NCBI GenBank assembly: GCA_024760905.1
Contig: CM045729.1
Location: 58,665,080-58,729,079 of the forward strand
Reading direction: 5' to 3'
From: Plotosus lineatus
Lineage: Eukaryota > Chordata > Actinopteri > Siluriformes > Plotosidae
Length of the DNA: 64,000 nucleotides
Translations under genes and position numbers: made by a program
Part shown: positions 33,762 through 48,410 of the stretch, in pieces
Numbering within the stretch: the stretch's first letter is position 1
Layout: the number at the start of each line of letters is the position of its first letter
Notes under the pieces: generated by a model
The model's input: only the letters and a program-made list of their open reading frames with translations
Told to the model about the DNA's origin: nothing
The model's database searches: none

Positions 33762-34185
33762 TGTGACCCCAGGGGCATTTCAGTTGGACCCAAAGATGCA
33801 GGAGACCACATACGATGATACAATGACTTTTATTAAACACAAAGCAGGCACTGGAGTATGGGAAATCGTGATCACCGTAGAGGTTAGGGGAGACACAAAA
33901 ACCAAAATCACTAGGAGAACGATCGAAGTGGGAACTGGTTGAGCACGGAGCTGGGAACCAGGAGCCAGAGAGATTATGGGAAGATGGGATCAAATGGAGG
34001 GAGCAATCTTCTAGTGCTGGGGGGGCGCTCGCCTTTCATCTTTATAGCCCGTTGATGGCTGAGTGGAATCAGGCGTGCTCTCCGGATTCTTCCCACGTGT
34101 AACAGCCACGCCCCTTGCCAGCACCTGCAGCTCATAGGGAGAGAGAAGGAGAGTTAAAAGCTACCGACTAACACAGACCATAACA
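33762..34185 (-). mobile_element. Solo LTR, Gypsy-like (copy 2)
   Basis: On the minus strand it starts TGTTATGGTCTGTG and ends GGGGTCACA. CTATAAAG and AATAAAAG occupy the same positions as in the LTR at 14259-14666, and long stretches align. No internal retroviral genes flank it. The target duplication is not clear. Confidence 0.75.
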
Positions 34186-34576
34186 CATCTCAAAGACTTT
34201 CAAATTGGTTAAAAGGGCATGAAAATATCTAAATAAAAGTGCCAGCTTTCATTGCCAGCAACACAACATTAAAATTATACATTCCACTGACTTGAAGTAT
34301 GTGAAAAAATACTTCAGATTACAATGAACTCGAACAATAAATAGAGCAGTTGCGGGTGGTGCTTATTCAAATTACAGAAAACATCAAATATAGCAGAGCC
34401 ATTATTGGTGAAGGTAAGCTACACTGTGAAGTATGGACCATATCATAATAAATTCATTTATGGAAAGTTTCCAGGAATAGGGAAATTATTAGCTGTTTTG
34501 AACTGCAAAGACAGAATGAGCTGTACTGGGTTCACACAAATGAAGATTAGGCCACATATCAGCTTTCCCATGTAGG
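34186..34576. other. Unassigned DNA
   Basis: Nothing recognised. Confidence 0.4.
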
Positions 34577-35490
34577 TATCTTCTTATTTTGGCTGTTCCC
34601 TTCATGGGTCACCGCAGCGAATCATCTGCCTCCATCTCACCCTATCCTCTGCATCATCTTCTCTTACGCCAACTACCTTCATGTCCTTCTTCACCACATC
34701 CATAAATCTCCTCTTTGGTCTTCCTCTTGTCCTTCGGCTTCGTAATTCCAACCTCAGCATTCAACTACCAATATATCCCTCCTCTGTACATGTCCAAACC
34801 ATCTCAATCTAGCCTCTCTGACCTTGTCACCAAAACCTCTTACATGTGCTGTCCCTCTGATGTACTCATTCCTGATCCTATCCATCCTCATCACTCCCAA
34901 AGAGAACCTCAACATTTTTCATAAGAATAATAATAAATAAATAAATAAATAAATAAAAATACATGGGCTCTTCAACCTAGCCTCCCTGACTTTGTCTCCA
35001 AAACGTCTTATCTGTCTTTTTCTCAGGGCCACTGTTTCTAAACCATACAACATCGCTGACTTCATCACCATCTTGTACACTCTTTCTTTCATTCTTGCCG
35101 ATACCCTCCTATGACACATCACACCGGACACTTTTCTCCAACCATTCCAACCTGCCTGCACATGCTTCTTCACCTCTTTTCCAAACTCTCCATTGCTCTG
35201 GACTGTTGAGCCTAAGTACTTAAAATCCTCCACCTACTTTATCTCTGTTCCCTGTAACTTCGCCGTTCCTCCTGGGTCCTTCTCGTTCACACACATATAT
35301 TCCATCTTACTGAGGCGAACCTTCATTCCTCTCTTTTCCAGGGCAGAAAGTCATATTAATGATCTGCATGGTTGACTTAGTACAGGTTTTATGTCGGATC
35401 CCCTTCCTGACACAACCCTCTGCATTTATCCGGGCTTGGGTCTGGCGTGAGAAAGAACACTGGGTTGTGCCACCCCCCCGTGGTTGCATT
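34577..35490 (-). mobile_element. RTE LINE, internally collapsed (copy 3)
   Basis: On the minus strand the 5' leader (35490-35346) is joined directly to the C-terminal coding and 3' region (35345-34577). The endonuclease and reverse transcriptase core are missing. A second small deletion and an (AATA)n-rich insert lie at about 34920-34970. The copy keeps both RTE ends, so it has the layout of a non-autonomous derivative. Confidence 0.85.
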
Positions 35491-36068
35491 ATGAGGTATA
35501 AGACCCCCAAAAAAGAAAAGAAAAGAGCAAAATCCTTGAAAACATAAAAAGTTCAGACCGTTATTTATCTTCTTTGTCAGGCATCCACGAATGTTCCACT
35601 GATAGCTCCACCTTCAAACACTGCTAACTCGTGTCATAAATTGTAGCAGAAGAAGCAGAAGAAAATTTTTGTGAAAAAAAATTCTATCCCTATGAAAAAA
35701 ATATCAGATTTTTCTGAAAAACTGATCATCTTGTCTTTTAGTTCATCTTGGTTTTGCAAGTGGACTCTGTATATAAAAGTAAATAAAATATCATGAAGAC
35801 CGCTTCGTAAAATGAATAAACAAATAAGTGACAAACATTTCAGCTGTGAATAATCCGTGGATTATTTTCCCATCAATGTGGAAGCCCAGGGATACATTTC
35901 GAGTGTTTAAAAACACTTTTCTCATCATCAGCATGCAATGAGACTTGCTCAGTTTTTAGAATAAGTGATAAAATCAATGTCTGCTCTAAAACCTGCAGTA
36001 TGCTTGCTGTAATGCATGCTGTGTTCAATCATATAATGGGATGATACACGTTCATATCATGAATGTTG
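35491..36068. other. Unassigned DNA
   Basis: AT-rich with no recognised features. Confidence 0.4.
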
Positions 36069-36653
36069 TACAAACCGGGTTACAAAAAAACTTGGCCCAC
36101 TATACAAATTGTGAATAAAAACCGAATGCAATGATGTGGAAGTGCCAAATTTCAGTATTTTATTCTGAATAGAACATAGATGACAGGTCAAAAGTTTAAA
36201 CTGAGAAAATGTATAATTTTAAGGGGAAAATATGTTGATTTTAAATTTCATGGTGTCAACAAATCTCAAAAGAGTTAGGACAAGGTCATTTTCACCACTG
36301 TGGGGCATCTGCTCTTCTTCTTACAACAGTCTGCAAACGTCTGGTGACCGAGGAGACAAGTCTTTCAAGTTCATAAATAGGAATGCTGTCCCATTCTTGT
36401 CTAATACAGGTCTGAAACTGTTCAAATGTCTTGGGCCTTCTTTGTTGCACCTTCCTCTTTATGATGCGCCAAATGTTCTCTACAGGTGAAAGATCTGGAC
36501 TACAGGCTGCCCATTTCAATACCCGCATCCTTTTCCTACGCAGCCATGATGTTGTCATTAATGCTGCATGTGGTCTGGCATTATCATGTTGAAAAATGCA
36601 AGTTCTTCTCTGAAAGAAATGACGTCTGGATGGGAGCATATGTTGTTCTAGAA

Positions 36654-38078
36654 CAGGGGTTGCCAACCTTATCCATTCAAAGAGCCATTTGGACCTGTTT
36701 TCTACAGTAAAGAAAACAGTGGGAGCCACAAATCCTTTTTTGACATTTAAAATCAAATAACTCTGCATATAATGTTTTTTCCCCTTTTGCCTTTATGTTA
36801 ATATATATATAAAAAAACGTGTTGCATTGATTTAAATGACTGCCGAGACATTTAAATTACAATTCTGCCTGCAACAAAAACATTTAGATAAAAAAAAAAG
36901 ATGTTGAATAAAACGTTACTTTCAATGAAAATTCACAATGTCTATTTGACGCCTGGGGCAGTGGTGGTCTGGCGGTAAAAGGTGCTGAATCACTGATCCT
37001 AAGATTGGGGGTTCAAGCCCCACTTTCCATGGGTTGTCACTGTCCCCCCAGTGCAGCTAAGTGGGTTATCAAAGGCTGGCCATGCCTCTCACTATCTATG
37101 GTGTGAGACTGTAAAAGAACCATTGCTGACTTTCAACAAGAGAAGCTGCAAAGTCATCAGCGTCTTCCTGCCCTGCGATGACCTGGTGAACTGTCCAGGG
37201 TGTACTCTGCCCTCGCCCGGAGTCGGCTGGGATGGGCGCCAGCCTCCCTGCGACCCTAATTAGAATTAAGCACTTCAGAAAATGAATGAATGTGTTATGA
37301 AGACTTATTTTAAGAAGGAGCCTGCTCAACATTCTTTTAAATAATATTAATGCTTAATATTGCACTGACTGACCCATTCTCAGAATGGAGACTGAACCAG
37401 ACCCAGTCTTTTATTTTGTCACTGGGAGGAGAGTTATTTAATTTGAAGATCGCTGTGCATAAACCAAATCTCATTCACCGTCTCTTACTTCAGTTGTGAT
37501 TTCCGTTCCTGGATTACAAACCTCGGCGGCGGAAAAATCTCTCTCGCTCGCTGCGCTGCTGCTGGGATGGCAAGAACACTCCTTGTCATGAGCACGAGTT
37601 TGGTGGCACCGCGACTCTCAATGAGGCTGATTAATATAATGATAACCATGTCCACAACAACACACACACAAAATCACACACCCCACACCAAATGAATATC
37701 TGCCCGTACCCATGACTGTTAATTTTCATCTATGTAATTTTCAACCCTAAAAGAGCATTTTTGCAAAGTTACCCTCTGGGAACCTGTGTGTACCTGACCG
37801 TTACAGGACTCTGCCTTAGGCAGATTCTCTTGTTATTCAGGTGAAAACAGGTTTAACTTTCTACCCCTGGGAGCCCAGAGTGCTTCCGATGTGAGTAAAT
37901 AATCGGCGATTTCCTTTTGTAGTTGTTTTTGGTTATGCAGTGGTTTTTGTATATGAAGCACGTTTGCACATGTCGGCCACCGTAAAGTACAACATTCATT
38001 ATTTTTAAAGCCACGAAGCCGCATCAGAGAGGTGAAAGAGCCGCCTGCGGCTCCGGAGCCACAGGTTGCTGACCCCTG
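36654..38078 (-). mobile_element. Non-autonomous hAT element (family H1, copy 2)
   Basis: The ends are CAGGGGTTGCCAACC and GGTTGCTGACCCCTG. The 8-bp flanks TTCTAGAA (36646-36653) and TTCTTGAA (38079-38086) differ by one base. It aligns in opposite orientation with 20168-21174 but is longer because it contains a SINE at 36955-37292. Subterminal 'ctgcggctccggagccaca' marks the right side. Confidence 0.9.
36955..37292 (+). mobile_element. tRNA-derived SINE, L2-type tail (copy 4)
   Basis: The head has TGGTCTGGCGG (A-box-like) and GGTTCAAGCCCC (B box). The body matches the RTE-tailed SINEs ('gcagctaagtgggttatcaa', 'gaaccattgctgactttc'). From about 37170 the tail is L2-type: 'ccctgcgatgacctggtgaa', 'ctgccctcgcccggagtcgg', 'aattagaattaagcacttc' and GAATGAATG. 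This is the clearest copy of the L2-tailed form. Confidence 0.92.
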
Positions 38079-39054
38079 TTCTTGAACCTGAATGCAAGCT
38101 GCCATTGCCACATGCACTTATGCAATCCTATACCATCACAGATGCAGGCTTCTGAACTGAGTGCTGATAACAACTTGGGTTGTCTTTGTCCTCCTTAATC
38201 TGGATGACATGATGTCCCAATTTTCCATAAAGAACTCCGAATCGTTATTTGTCTGACCACAGAGCAGTTTTCCACTTTGCCACACTCCATTTTAAATGAC
38301 CCCTGGCCCAGAGAAAATGCATGTGCTTCTGGTTCCTGTGTAGAAATGGCTTTTTCTTTGTACTGTAGAGTTTGAGCTGGCAACGGCGGATGGCACGGTG
38401 GATTGTGTTCACCGAAAATGGTTTCTGGAAGTATTGCGAGCTCATTCTATGATTTCCCTTACAGTAGCATTCCTGTTTGTGGTTCAGTGCCGTTTAAGGG
38501 CCTGAAGATCACGGGCATCCAGTACGGATTACGGCCTTGACCAGTACGCACAGAGATTGTTCCAGATTCTCTGAATCTTTGCATGATGTTATGCACTGTA
38601 GATGATGATAACTTCAAACTCTTTGCAATTTTTTTGCTGGAAAACACCTTTCTGATATTACTCCACTATCTTTCTGTGCAACTTTGGAGTAATTGGTGAT
38701 CGTCTACCCATCTTTGCTTCTGAGAGACATTGCCACTCGGAGAAGCTCTTTTTATACTCCATCATGACCTCAATAGTGGTAATTGGTCTTCCAGCTGTTC
38801 GTTATAAGTGCAATTGAATTTTCCAGCCTCTTATCGCTATGTGTCCCAACTTTTTTGAGATTTGTTGACACCATGAAATTTAAAATCAACATATTTCTAT
38901 TTTAAAATGAAACATTTTCTTAGTTTAAACTTTTGACCTATCATCTATGTTCTATTCATAATAAAATATAAAAATTTGGCACTTCCACATCATTTCATTT
39001 AGTTTTTAGTCACAATTTCTATAGTGTGCCAACTTTTTTGGAATCCGGTTTGTA

Positions 39055-42544
<3,490 letters not shown>

Positions 42545-42850
42545 TACACTGCCCTCCATAATTATTGGCACCCCTGGTTAAGATGTGTTCTTTAGCTTGT
42601 AATGAATTCAGATTTTTTTTTTTTTTTCTTCAAAATAATATTGGACCGCAATGGAAAACAGAAGACAATCCAACGTTAATTCAAGTGGATTTAATCATAG
42701 GAAAAAATACCACATTATAAAATAATTATTTTACATCAAATCATGTGGACCACAATTATTAGCAGCTATGATGTTGATACTTTGTATAATGCAGCCGTGA
42801 GAGGGGCACAAACCAGTGTCCATCCTCACGCTGGTCCCAAGCCTGGATAA

Positions 42851-43687
42851 ATGCAGAGGGTTGTGACAGGAAGGGCATCCGACATAAAAATTTTGCCAGA
42901 ATACAGAATGCGAATCGTAAAAACAAATTCCATACTGGATCAGTCGAGGCCCGGGTTAACAACGACTGCCATCAGTGCTGTTAACCAACAGGGTGCTGGT
43001 GGAAATTGGACTACTGTTGGTCGAAGAAGGAGAGGTCGAAGGAGAGAAGGGAGGTGTGTCCGGAGGCAGAGAGAGAAGAGGAAAGGCATGAGTCTAGGAT
43101 TGAGAGTAGGAACTTTGAATGTTGGAACTAGGACAGGAAAAGGTAGAGAGCTGGCTGACATGATGCAGAGAAGGAAGGTGGACATACTGTGTGTTCAGGA
43201 GACCAGGTGGAAAGGTAGCAAGGCTAGAAGATTAGGAGCAGGGTTTAAGCTGTTTCATCATGGTGTGGATGGGAAGAGAAATGGAGTCGGAGTCATCTTG
43301 AAGGAGGGGTTTGTCAAGAATGTTCTAGAAGTGAAAAGAGTGTCAGACAGAGTGATGAGTCTCAAGTTAGAAATTGAAGGTGTGATATTCAATGTTGTTA
43401 GTGCTTATGCCCCACAGGCAGGATGTGAGCTAGAAGAGAAGGAGAGATTGTGGAATGACTTAGATGAAGTGATGCAGAGTACCCCCAGAGGTGAAAGAGT
43501 GGTCATTGGAGCAGACTTCAATGGACATGTTGGTGCAAGCAATAGAGGGGACGAGGACGTGATGGGCAGGTTTGGTATCCAGGACAGGAACACAGAAGGG
43601 CAGATGTTGATAGATTTTGCAAAAAGGATGAAAATTGCTGTGGTGAATACTTTCTTCCAGAAGAGACAGGAGCATAGGGTGACATAA
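42851..43687 (+). pseudogene. RTE endonuclease frame, truncated by stop
   Basis: An open frame of 278 codons runs from the leader through the AP-endonuclease domain. Visible motifs are 'LRVGTLNVGTRTGKGRELAD', 'VDILCVQETRW' (metal-binding Glu), 'FNVVSAYAPQ' and 'VVIGADFNGHVGA' (catalytic Asp/Asn). It ends at TAA just after 'KRQEHRVT', where the sister copy (57136-56837) reads on. The Met used here lies in the leader; the true start is uncertain. Confidence 0.88.
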
Positions 43688-44194
43688 AAGCAGAGGCAGG
43701 AGCACACAAGTAGACTACATATTATGCAGGCAATGTACTTTGAAGGAAGTCAGTGACTGCAAAGTGGTAGCGGTTGAGAGTGTTGCCAAACAGCATAGGA
43801 TGGTGGTGTGCAGGATGATGCTGATATTGAGGAAGGTGAAGAAGGCAAAGGCAGAGTAGAAGACAAAGTGGTGGAAGCTGAAAAATAAAGTGTCGTGTTT
43901 TCTTCAAGGAGGAGTTGAAACAGGTTTTGGGTGGTCAGGAAGTGCTTCCAGATGACTGGACAACTACAGCTAATGTGATCAGGGAGACAGGTAGGAGAGT
44001 ACTTGATGTGTCCTCTGGAAAGAAAGTAGATAAGGAGACTTGGTGGTGGGATGAGGAAGTGCAGGAGTGTGTAAAAAGGAAGAGGTTAGCTAAGAAGAAG
44101 TGGGACATAGAGAGGACCGAAGAGAGTAAACAGGAGTACAGGGAGACACAGCGGAAGGTGAAGGTAACGGTGTCAAAGGCCAAAAAGAGGGCGT

Positions 44195-45709
44195 ATGATG
44201 ACTTGTATGCAGGGGTTGGACAGTAAGGAGGGAGAAAATGATTTATACAGGTTGGCACAGCAGAGAAATAGAGATGGAAAGGACATGCTGCAAGTTAGAG
44301 TGATTAAGAACAAAGAGGGAAATATCTTGGCTGATGACAGAAGTGTGCTGGAAGGATGGAAAGAGAACTTTGAAAAGCTGATGAATGAGGAAAATGAGAG
44401 AGAAAAAAGAGTAGAAGCGGTGACCGTTGAGGATCAGGAAGTAACAAAGATTAGTAAGGGTGAAGTGAGGAGGGCACTGAAGAGAATGAAGAGTGGCAAG
44501 GCAGTTGGTCCTGATGATATACCTTTGGAGGTATGGAAGTGTCTAGGAAAGGTAGCAGTGGATTTTCTGACAAGAACATTCAACAAGGTCCTAGAGAGTG
44601 AGAAGATGCCGGAGGAATGGAGGAGAAGTGTGCTGGTGCCCATTTTTAAGAACAAGGGAGACGTTCAGATTTGCGGAAACAACAGAGGGATAAAGTTGAT
44701 GAGCCATACGATGAAGTTATGGGAAAGAATAGTGGAAGCTAGACTAAGGGCAGAGGTCAGCATTTGTGAACAACAGTTTGGTTTCATGCCAAGAAAGAGC
44801 ACCACAGATGAAGTGTTCACTTTGAGGATGTTAATAGAGAAGTACGAAAGAAATAGAGAAATGTATGAAAGATGTAAGACAGTGGTGAGGTGTACTGTCG
44901 ATGTGACAGAAGAGTTCAAGGTGGAGGTGGGACTGCATCAAGAGTCAGCGCTGAGCCCCTTCTTGTTTGCTATGGTGATGGACAGGCTGACAGACGAGGT
45001 TATACAAGAATCTTCATGGTCTATGATGTTTGCAGATAACATTGTGATCTGTAGTGAGAGCAGAGAACAAGTGCAGGGAGATCTAGAGAGGTTGAGGTAT
45101 GCCCTGGAAAGGAGAGGAATGAAGGTTAGCCGCAGTAAGACAGAATACATGTCTGTGAATGAGAAGGACCCAAGAGGAACGATGAGGTTACAGGAAGCAG
45201 AGATAACGAAGGTGGAAGATTTTAAGTACTTAGGCTCAACAATGTCGGGCAATGGAGAGTGTGGAAAAGAGATGAAGAAGTATGTGCAGGCCGGTTGGAA
45301 TGGTTGGAGAAAAGTGTCCAGCGTGATGAGTGATAGGAAGGTATCGGGAAGAATGAAAGGAAAAGTGTACAAAACGGTGTTGAGGCCAGCGATGTTTTAT
45401 GGTATAGAAACAGTGGCACTGGGGAAAAGACAGGAGGCAGAGCTGGATGTAGCAGAGATGAAAATGTTGAGGTTCTCTTTGGGGGTAACGAGGATTGATA
45501 GGATCAGGAATGAGTACATCAGAGGGACAGCATATGTAAGAGGTTTTGGAGACAAAGTCAGAGAGGCTCGATTGAGATGGTTTGGACATGTACAGAGGAA
45601 AGATAGTGAGTATATTGGTAGTAGGATGCTGAGGTTGGAACTACCAGGCAGAAGGCCTAGGGGAAGACCAAAGAGAAGATTTACGGATGTGGTGAAGGAG
45701 GACATGTAG
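44195..45709 (+). pseudogene. RTE reverse transcriptase frame with catalytic losses
   Basis: A 504-codon open frame covers the RT fingers ('MKSGKAVGPDDIPLEVWK'), palm, thumb and C-terminal region ('WFGHVQRKDSEYIGSRMLR', 'LPGRRPRGRPKRRF'). Two defects are clear. Compared with 55107-56363, the block containing the first catalytic Asp motif ('EDLEKAYDRVP') is deleted after 'LIEKY'. The second catalytic box reads FADN instead of FADD. It cannot polymerise although it is open. Confidence 0.9.
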
Positions 45710-45911
45710 GTAGTTGGAGTAAGAGTAGAAGATGCAGAGAATAGGGTGAGATGGAGGCAGATGATTTGCTGTGGCGACCCCTGAAGGGGAAACCCGAAAG
45801 GAAAAGAAGATGTTGATACTTGGTACAACCGCTTTTACCAACAAACAGCACCTAATCATCTGCTATAATATTTCACAAGATGGGAGAATGCAGAAAGAGG
45901 GACCATTCCTC

Positions 45912-46725
45912 TCAGCACAATCTCTTTAAATCATCTAGTGACTTGGGTCCTTTCCTCTGCACTCCCCTCTTCAGGTCACTCCACAGATTTTCAATGGGGT
46001 TGAGGCCAAAAGACTGAGATGGCCATGGAAGGAGCTTGGTTCTGGCTGGTGCACCAATTTTGTATAGATTTGACCACATGTTTAAGGTCATAATCATGAA
46101 AAACCCATCTTCAACTTTCAGGCAAAGGCCACCGAATTTTGATTTAAAATGCTTTGGTACTTCTAAGCTTTCACAATCGCATGCACCCTACAAGGTTCCC
46201 AAAGCTTCTGGAAGAGAAACAGGCCTGCAGCATCACCAATCCTCCCCCATACTTCACAGAGGGTATGAGGTGTTTTTCTGCATACTCATCTTTTGTATTC
46301 CACCCGTCCCACTTCGAGTGTTTGTTGCCAAAAAGCTCTATCTTGTTTTTATCTGACCAAAGCCCATGGTCACAATTGAAGTCCCAGTATCGCTTGGTGA
46401 AATCCAAGTGTTTGTGTTTATGTATTGCAATCCTGTAACAGAGATCACTGACGAACTTCTTATTTCTATTACCATCCTCCTCACTATGTGTGGTGGCAAA
46501 ATCACCTTGCGTCCTCATTCAGGCTTGTTTTCAACCTTTCCGAATGTTTGAAACTTCTTCATGATTCCTCTGAGAGCATATATGGACAGGCACAGGCGAG
46601 GGGTTATTTTCTTGTAGCCACTGTCTGACTTGTGAAGGTCGATACACATGAACCTTCCTTGAATGATGTGTTCCTTTGTCTTTCACATGTTGAAGAGTGG
46701 ATAAGAGAAATAGCCTCTGTGTCAC
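45912..46725 (-). pseudogene. Tc1-like transposase remnant
   Basis: Three minus-strand pieces in shifting frames can be read: an N-proximal piece (46725-46531, 'QRLFLLSTLQHVKDKGTHHS'), a central piece with 'LWSDKNKIELFG' (catalytic Asp region) and 'VKYGGGLVMLQACFS', and a C-terminal piece with 'WPSQSFGLNPIENLWSDLKR', which carries the acidic third catalytic position. The N-terminal HTH is mostly lost. Confidence 0.88.
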
Positions 46726-47172
46726 ATCATATTTATACCTCAGGGAAACAGGAAGTGATAAATTACTAATTAAATGTTCCTAGATACCCTGGTCAACTTT
46801 GTAAATTACTGTAGAAATGACAGAAATACTTCAGTTACATTTATTTCTGAGGAATTATTAGGGGTACCAATAATTCTGAACAAATGATTTTATGAAAATT
46901 AATTATTTCTTTGTCATGGATTTTTTTTTCCTTAAAATTTAGTTGAGTCGAAGGTTACATTTTTGTACAATTTTCAGGGTGAGAGTAGCTTCTGCAATAA
47001 AAATACAATTTATTTTAAGGCTGTTAATACAGCTTAATTAGGGGTGCCAATAATTGTGAAGGGCAATGTTGTCAGATTAGCTGTACAGACTTGTAGGTTA
47101 CAGTGGGATTTACTCTTGTGCGATCTGAAAGAAGCCTCAAGATGCCTAAATATATATAGATATATCTATGTC

Positions 47173-47204
47173 TTCTAATACATATATATATATATATATA
47201 TATA
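47173..47204. repeat. (AT)n microsatellite
   Basis: About 12 AT units after a degenerate TATAGATATA run. Confidence 0.9.
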
Positions 47205-47316
47205 GAGGATTTTCTGAGTAGATCCTTCCGTAGGAGAGTGCTCAATACTTTTTGGTAGAGCAAATAACAAAAGGACAGGACAAAGGCTTTCTATTGAAAC
47301 TCCATTTATAACTATC

Positions 47317-47320
<4 letters not shown>

Positions 47321-47366
<46 letters not shown>
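47321..47366. repeat. (AT)n microsatellite adjoining a hairpin
   Basis: About 22 AT units that run straight into the left arm of the palindrome at 47365. Confidence 0.95.
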
Positions 47367-47368
<2 letters not shown>

Positions 47369-47453
47369 TGAAGTGGAGCCATCTTGGTGAGATCACCTTG
47401 CTTTAAGTCTTAAACAGTAATGTGATCTCACCAAGATGGCCCCACTTCAGAAT
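47365..47453. repeat. 32-bp inverted repeat with 25-bp spacer (strong hairpin)
   Basis: The left arm 47365-47396 and right arm 47422-47453 are complementary at 31 of 32 positions; the single difference is A-C in a plus transcript and G-U in a minus transcript. The 89-nt unit would fold into a long stem with a 25-nt loop, similar in size to a microRNA precursor or a miniature palindromic transposon. No TA or other clear duplication flanks it. Confidence 0.9.
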
Positions 47454-47606
47454 TGAAACAGTAATGTCAAATTTAGTTTTTTTTTTCTTTTCTTTTGATG
47501 AGCAGTGATTGGTGGAAACAAGTGGAAGGTGTGGCTATTGTTTGTTTGAAGTGAAAACCTGCACCCACACCGGCCCATTGCGGATAAGATTTCCCACCCC
47601 TGCACT

Positions 47607-47858
47607 AGACCATCGCAAGGTTAACACACAAACAACCATTTACAGTCACATCCATACCCAGGAACAATTTGGAACAAAGTATTAGCCTAATATCCTCTGT
47701 GCACTGTGAAAGGAAACCGGAGTATCTGGGGGAAAGTCATGCCAGCACAGGGAGAACATGCAAACTCCAGACAAAAACACCCTCGCTGAGTACAGGACTC
47801 AAACCCAGGGCCTTCTTGCAGTGAGGCAGATGTGCTATCCACACCACTGTGTCACCCC
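47607..47858 (-). mobile_element. Common fish tRNA-like SINE fragment
   Basis: On the minus strand: 'ggggtgacacagtgg' head, 'gggtttgagtcctg' B-box-like motif, 'tggagtttgcatgttctccc' body. It belongs to the same general family as 21367-21737. The tail is truncated. Confidence 0.68.
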
Positions 47859-47967
47859 ATACAAATTTAGTGCATAATAATCCATAAACATATTTTATAT
47901 AGATGTTAATTAGATTCAGATGTGTTCATTTATATCTTATTTTTAAATCCCTTCCTTTTTAAAAGTG

Positions 47968-48318
47968 TATCATAAACAAGATAAAGATAAAGAGCTCTTT
48001 AGTGTCAACTGTATTCAGACGAGTTTCACAGATAAAACAGATGAGGGATGTCTATTTACTTTGGATATTTCTCTCTACATATGTCACGAGCTGAGATACC
48101 CATTTTAAATAGTGTAATTTGGGGCAGCCGAAGCAAAGATAAAGATAAAGATAAAGAGAACTGTTGCATGAACAATAAAAATGAGTATAGCCGCTCTTGG
48201 TTTAGCAGAAATTATACAAATAAAGTGCATAAAAGACAACTAAGGAACTACACTAAGTTATGCATGTGCATATGCCTACACACACATACTGTATATACAT
48301 GCATGTACATATATATAG

Positions 48319-48410
<92 letters not shown>

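Larger units (their letters stand above)
36292..38711 (-). pseudogene. Tc1-like transposase, broken
   Basis: The start codon is at 38711 (MGRRSP...). An N-terminal paired-like HTH follows, in which 'KKIAKSLKLSSSTVHNIMQRF' can be read, but a TAA interrupts it near 38660. The middle keeps a 'LWSD' catalytic Asp region. After the hAT insertion the C-terminal part has 'QHDNARPHAA' (second Asp) and 'CSPDLSPVENIW' (acidic third position of DDE). Frameshifts and the insertion make it inactive. Confidence 0.92.
36071..39052 (-). mobile_element. Tc1-like transposon split by a hAT element
   Basis: The termini are CAAACCGG and CCGGTTTG, inside long inverted repeats of roughly 200 bp at each end, with TA at 36069-36070 and 39053-39054. 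This matches the IR/DR layout of many fish Tc1 elements. The minus strand carries the transposase. Without the hAT insert (36654-38078) and one 8-bp duplication, the element is about 1.55 kb, close to the usual Tc1 length of about 1.6 kb. Confidence 0.93.
42787..45808 (+). mobile_element. Nearly full-length RTE LINE (copy 4) with target duplication
   Basis: This is the only long plus-strand copy. The order is 5' leader (42787-42990), endonuclease (43000-43690), linker, reverse transcriptase and C-terminal domain (44195-45709), then a short 3' UTR ending 'cccgaaaggaaaagaa'. The 17-bp flanks at 42770-42786 and 45809-45825 differ at one base. It is about 3.0 kb, near the usual RTE length. Stops and an internal deletion make it inactive. 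Confidence 0.95.
42547..47068 (-). mobile_element. Second Tc1-like transposon, split by an RTE LINE
   Basis: The left end CACTGCCCTCCATAATTATT and the right end, reverse complemented CATTGCCCTTCACAATTATT, are inverted repeats of a familiar fish Tc1 type. TA precedes the left end; the right duplication has changed to TT. The minus-strand transposase pieces lie at 45912-46725. The RTE at 42787-45808 sits between the 3' end of the transposase gene and the left terminal repeat. Confidence 0.9.

Noticed and set aside
47579..47606. Possible hAT end ('cccacccctg') before the SINE at 47607
   Set aside because: Only about 10 bp match and no partner end or duplication was found.
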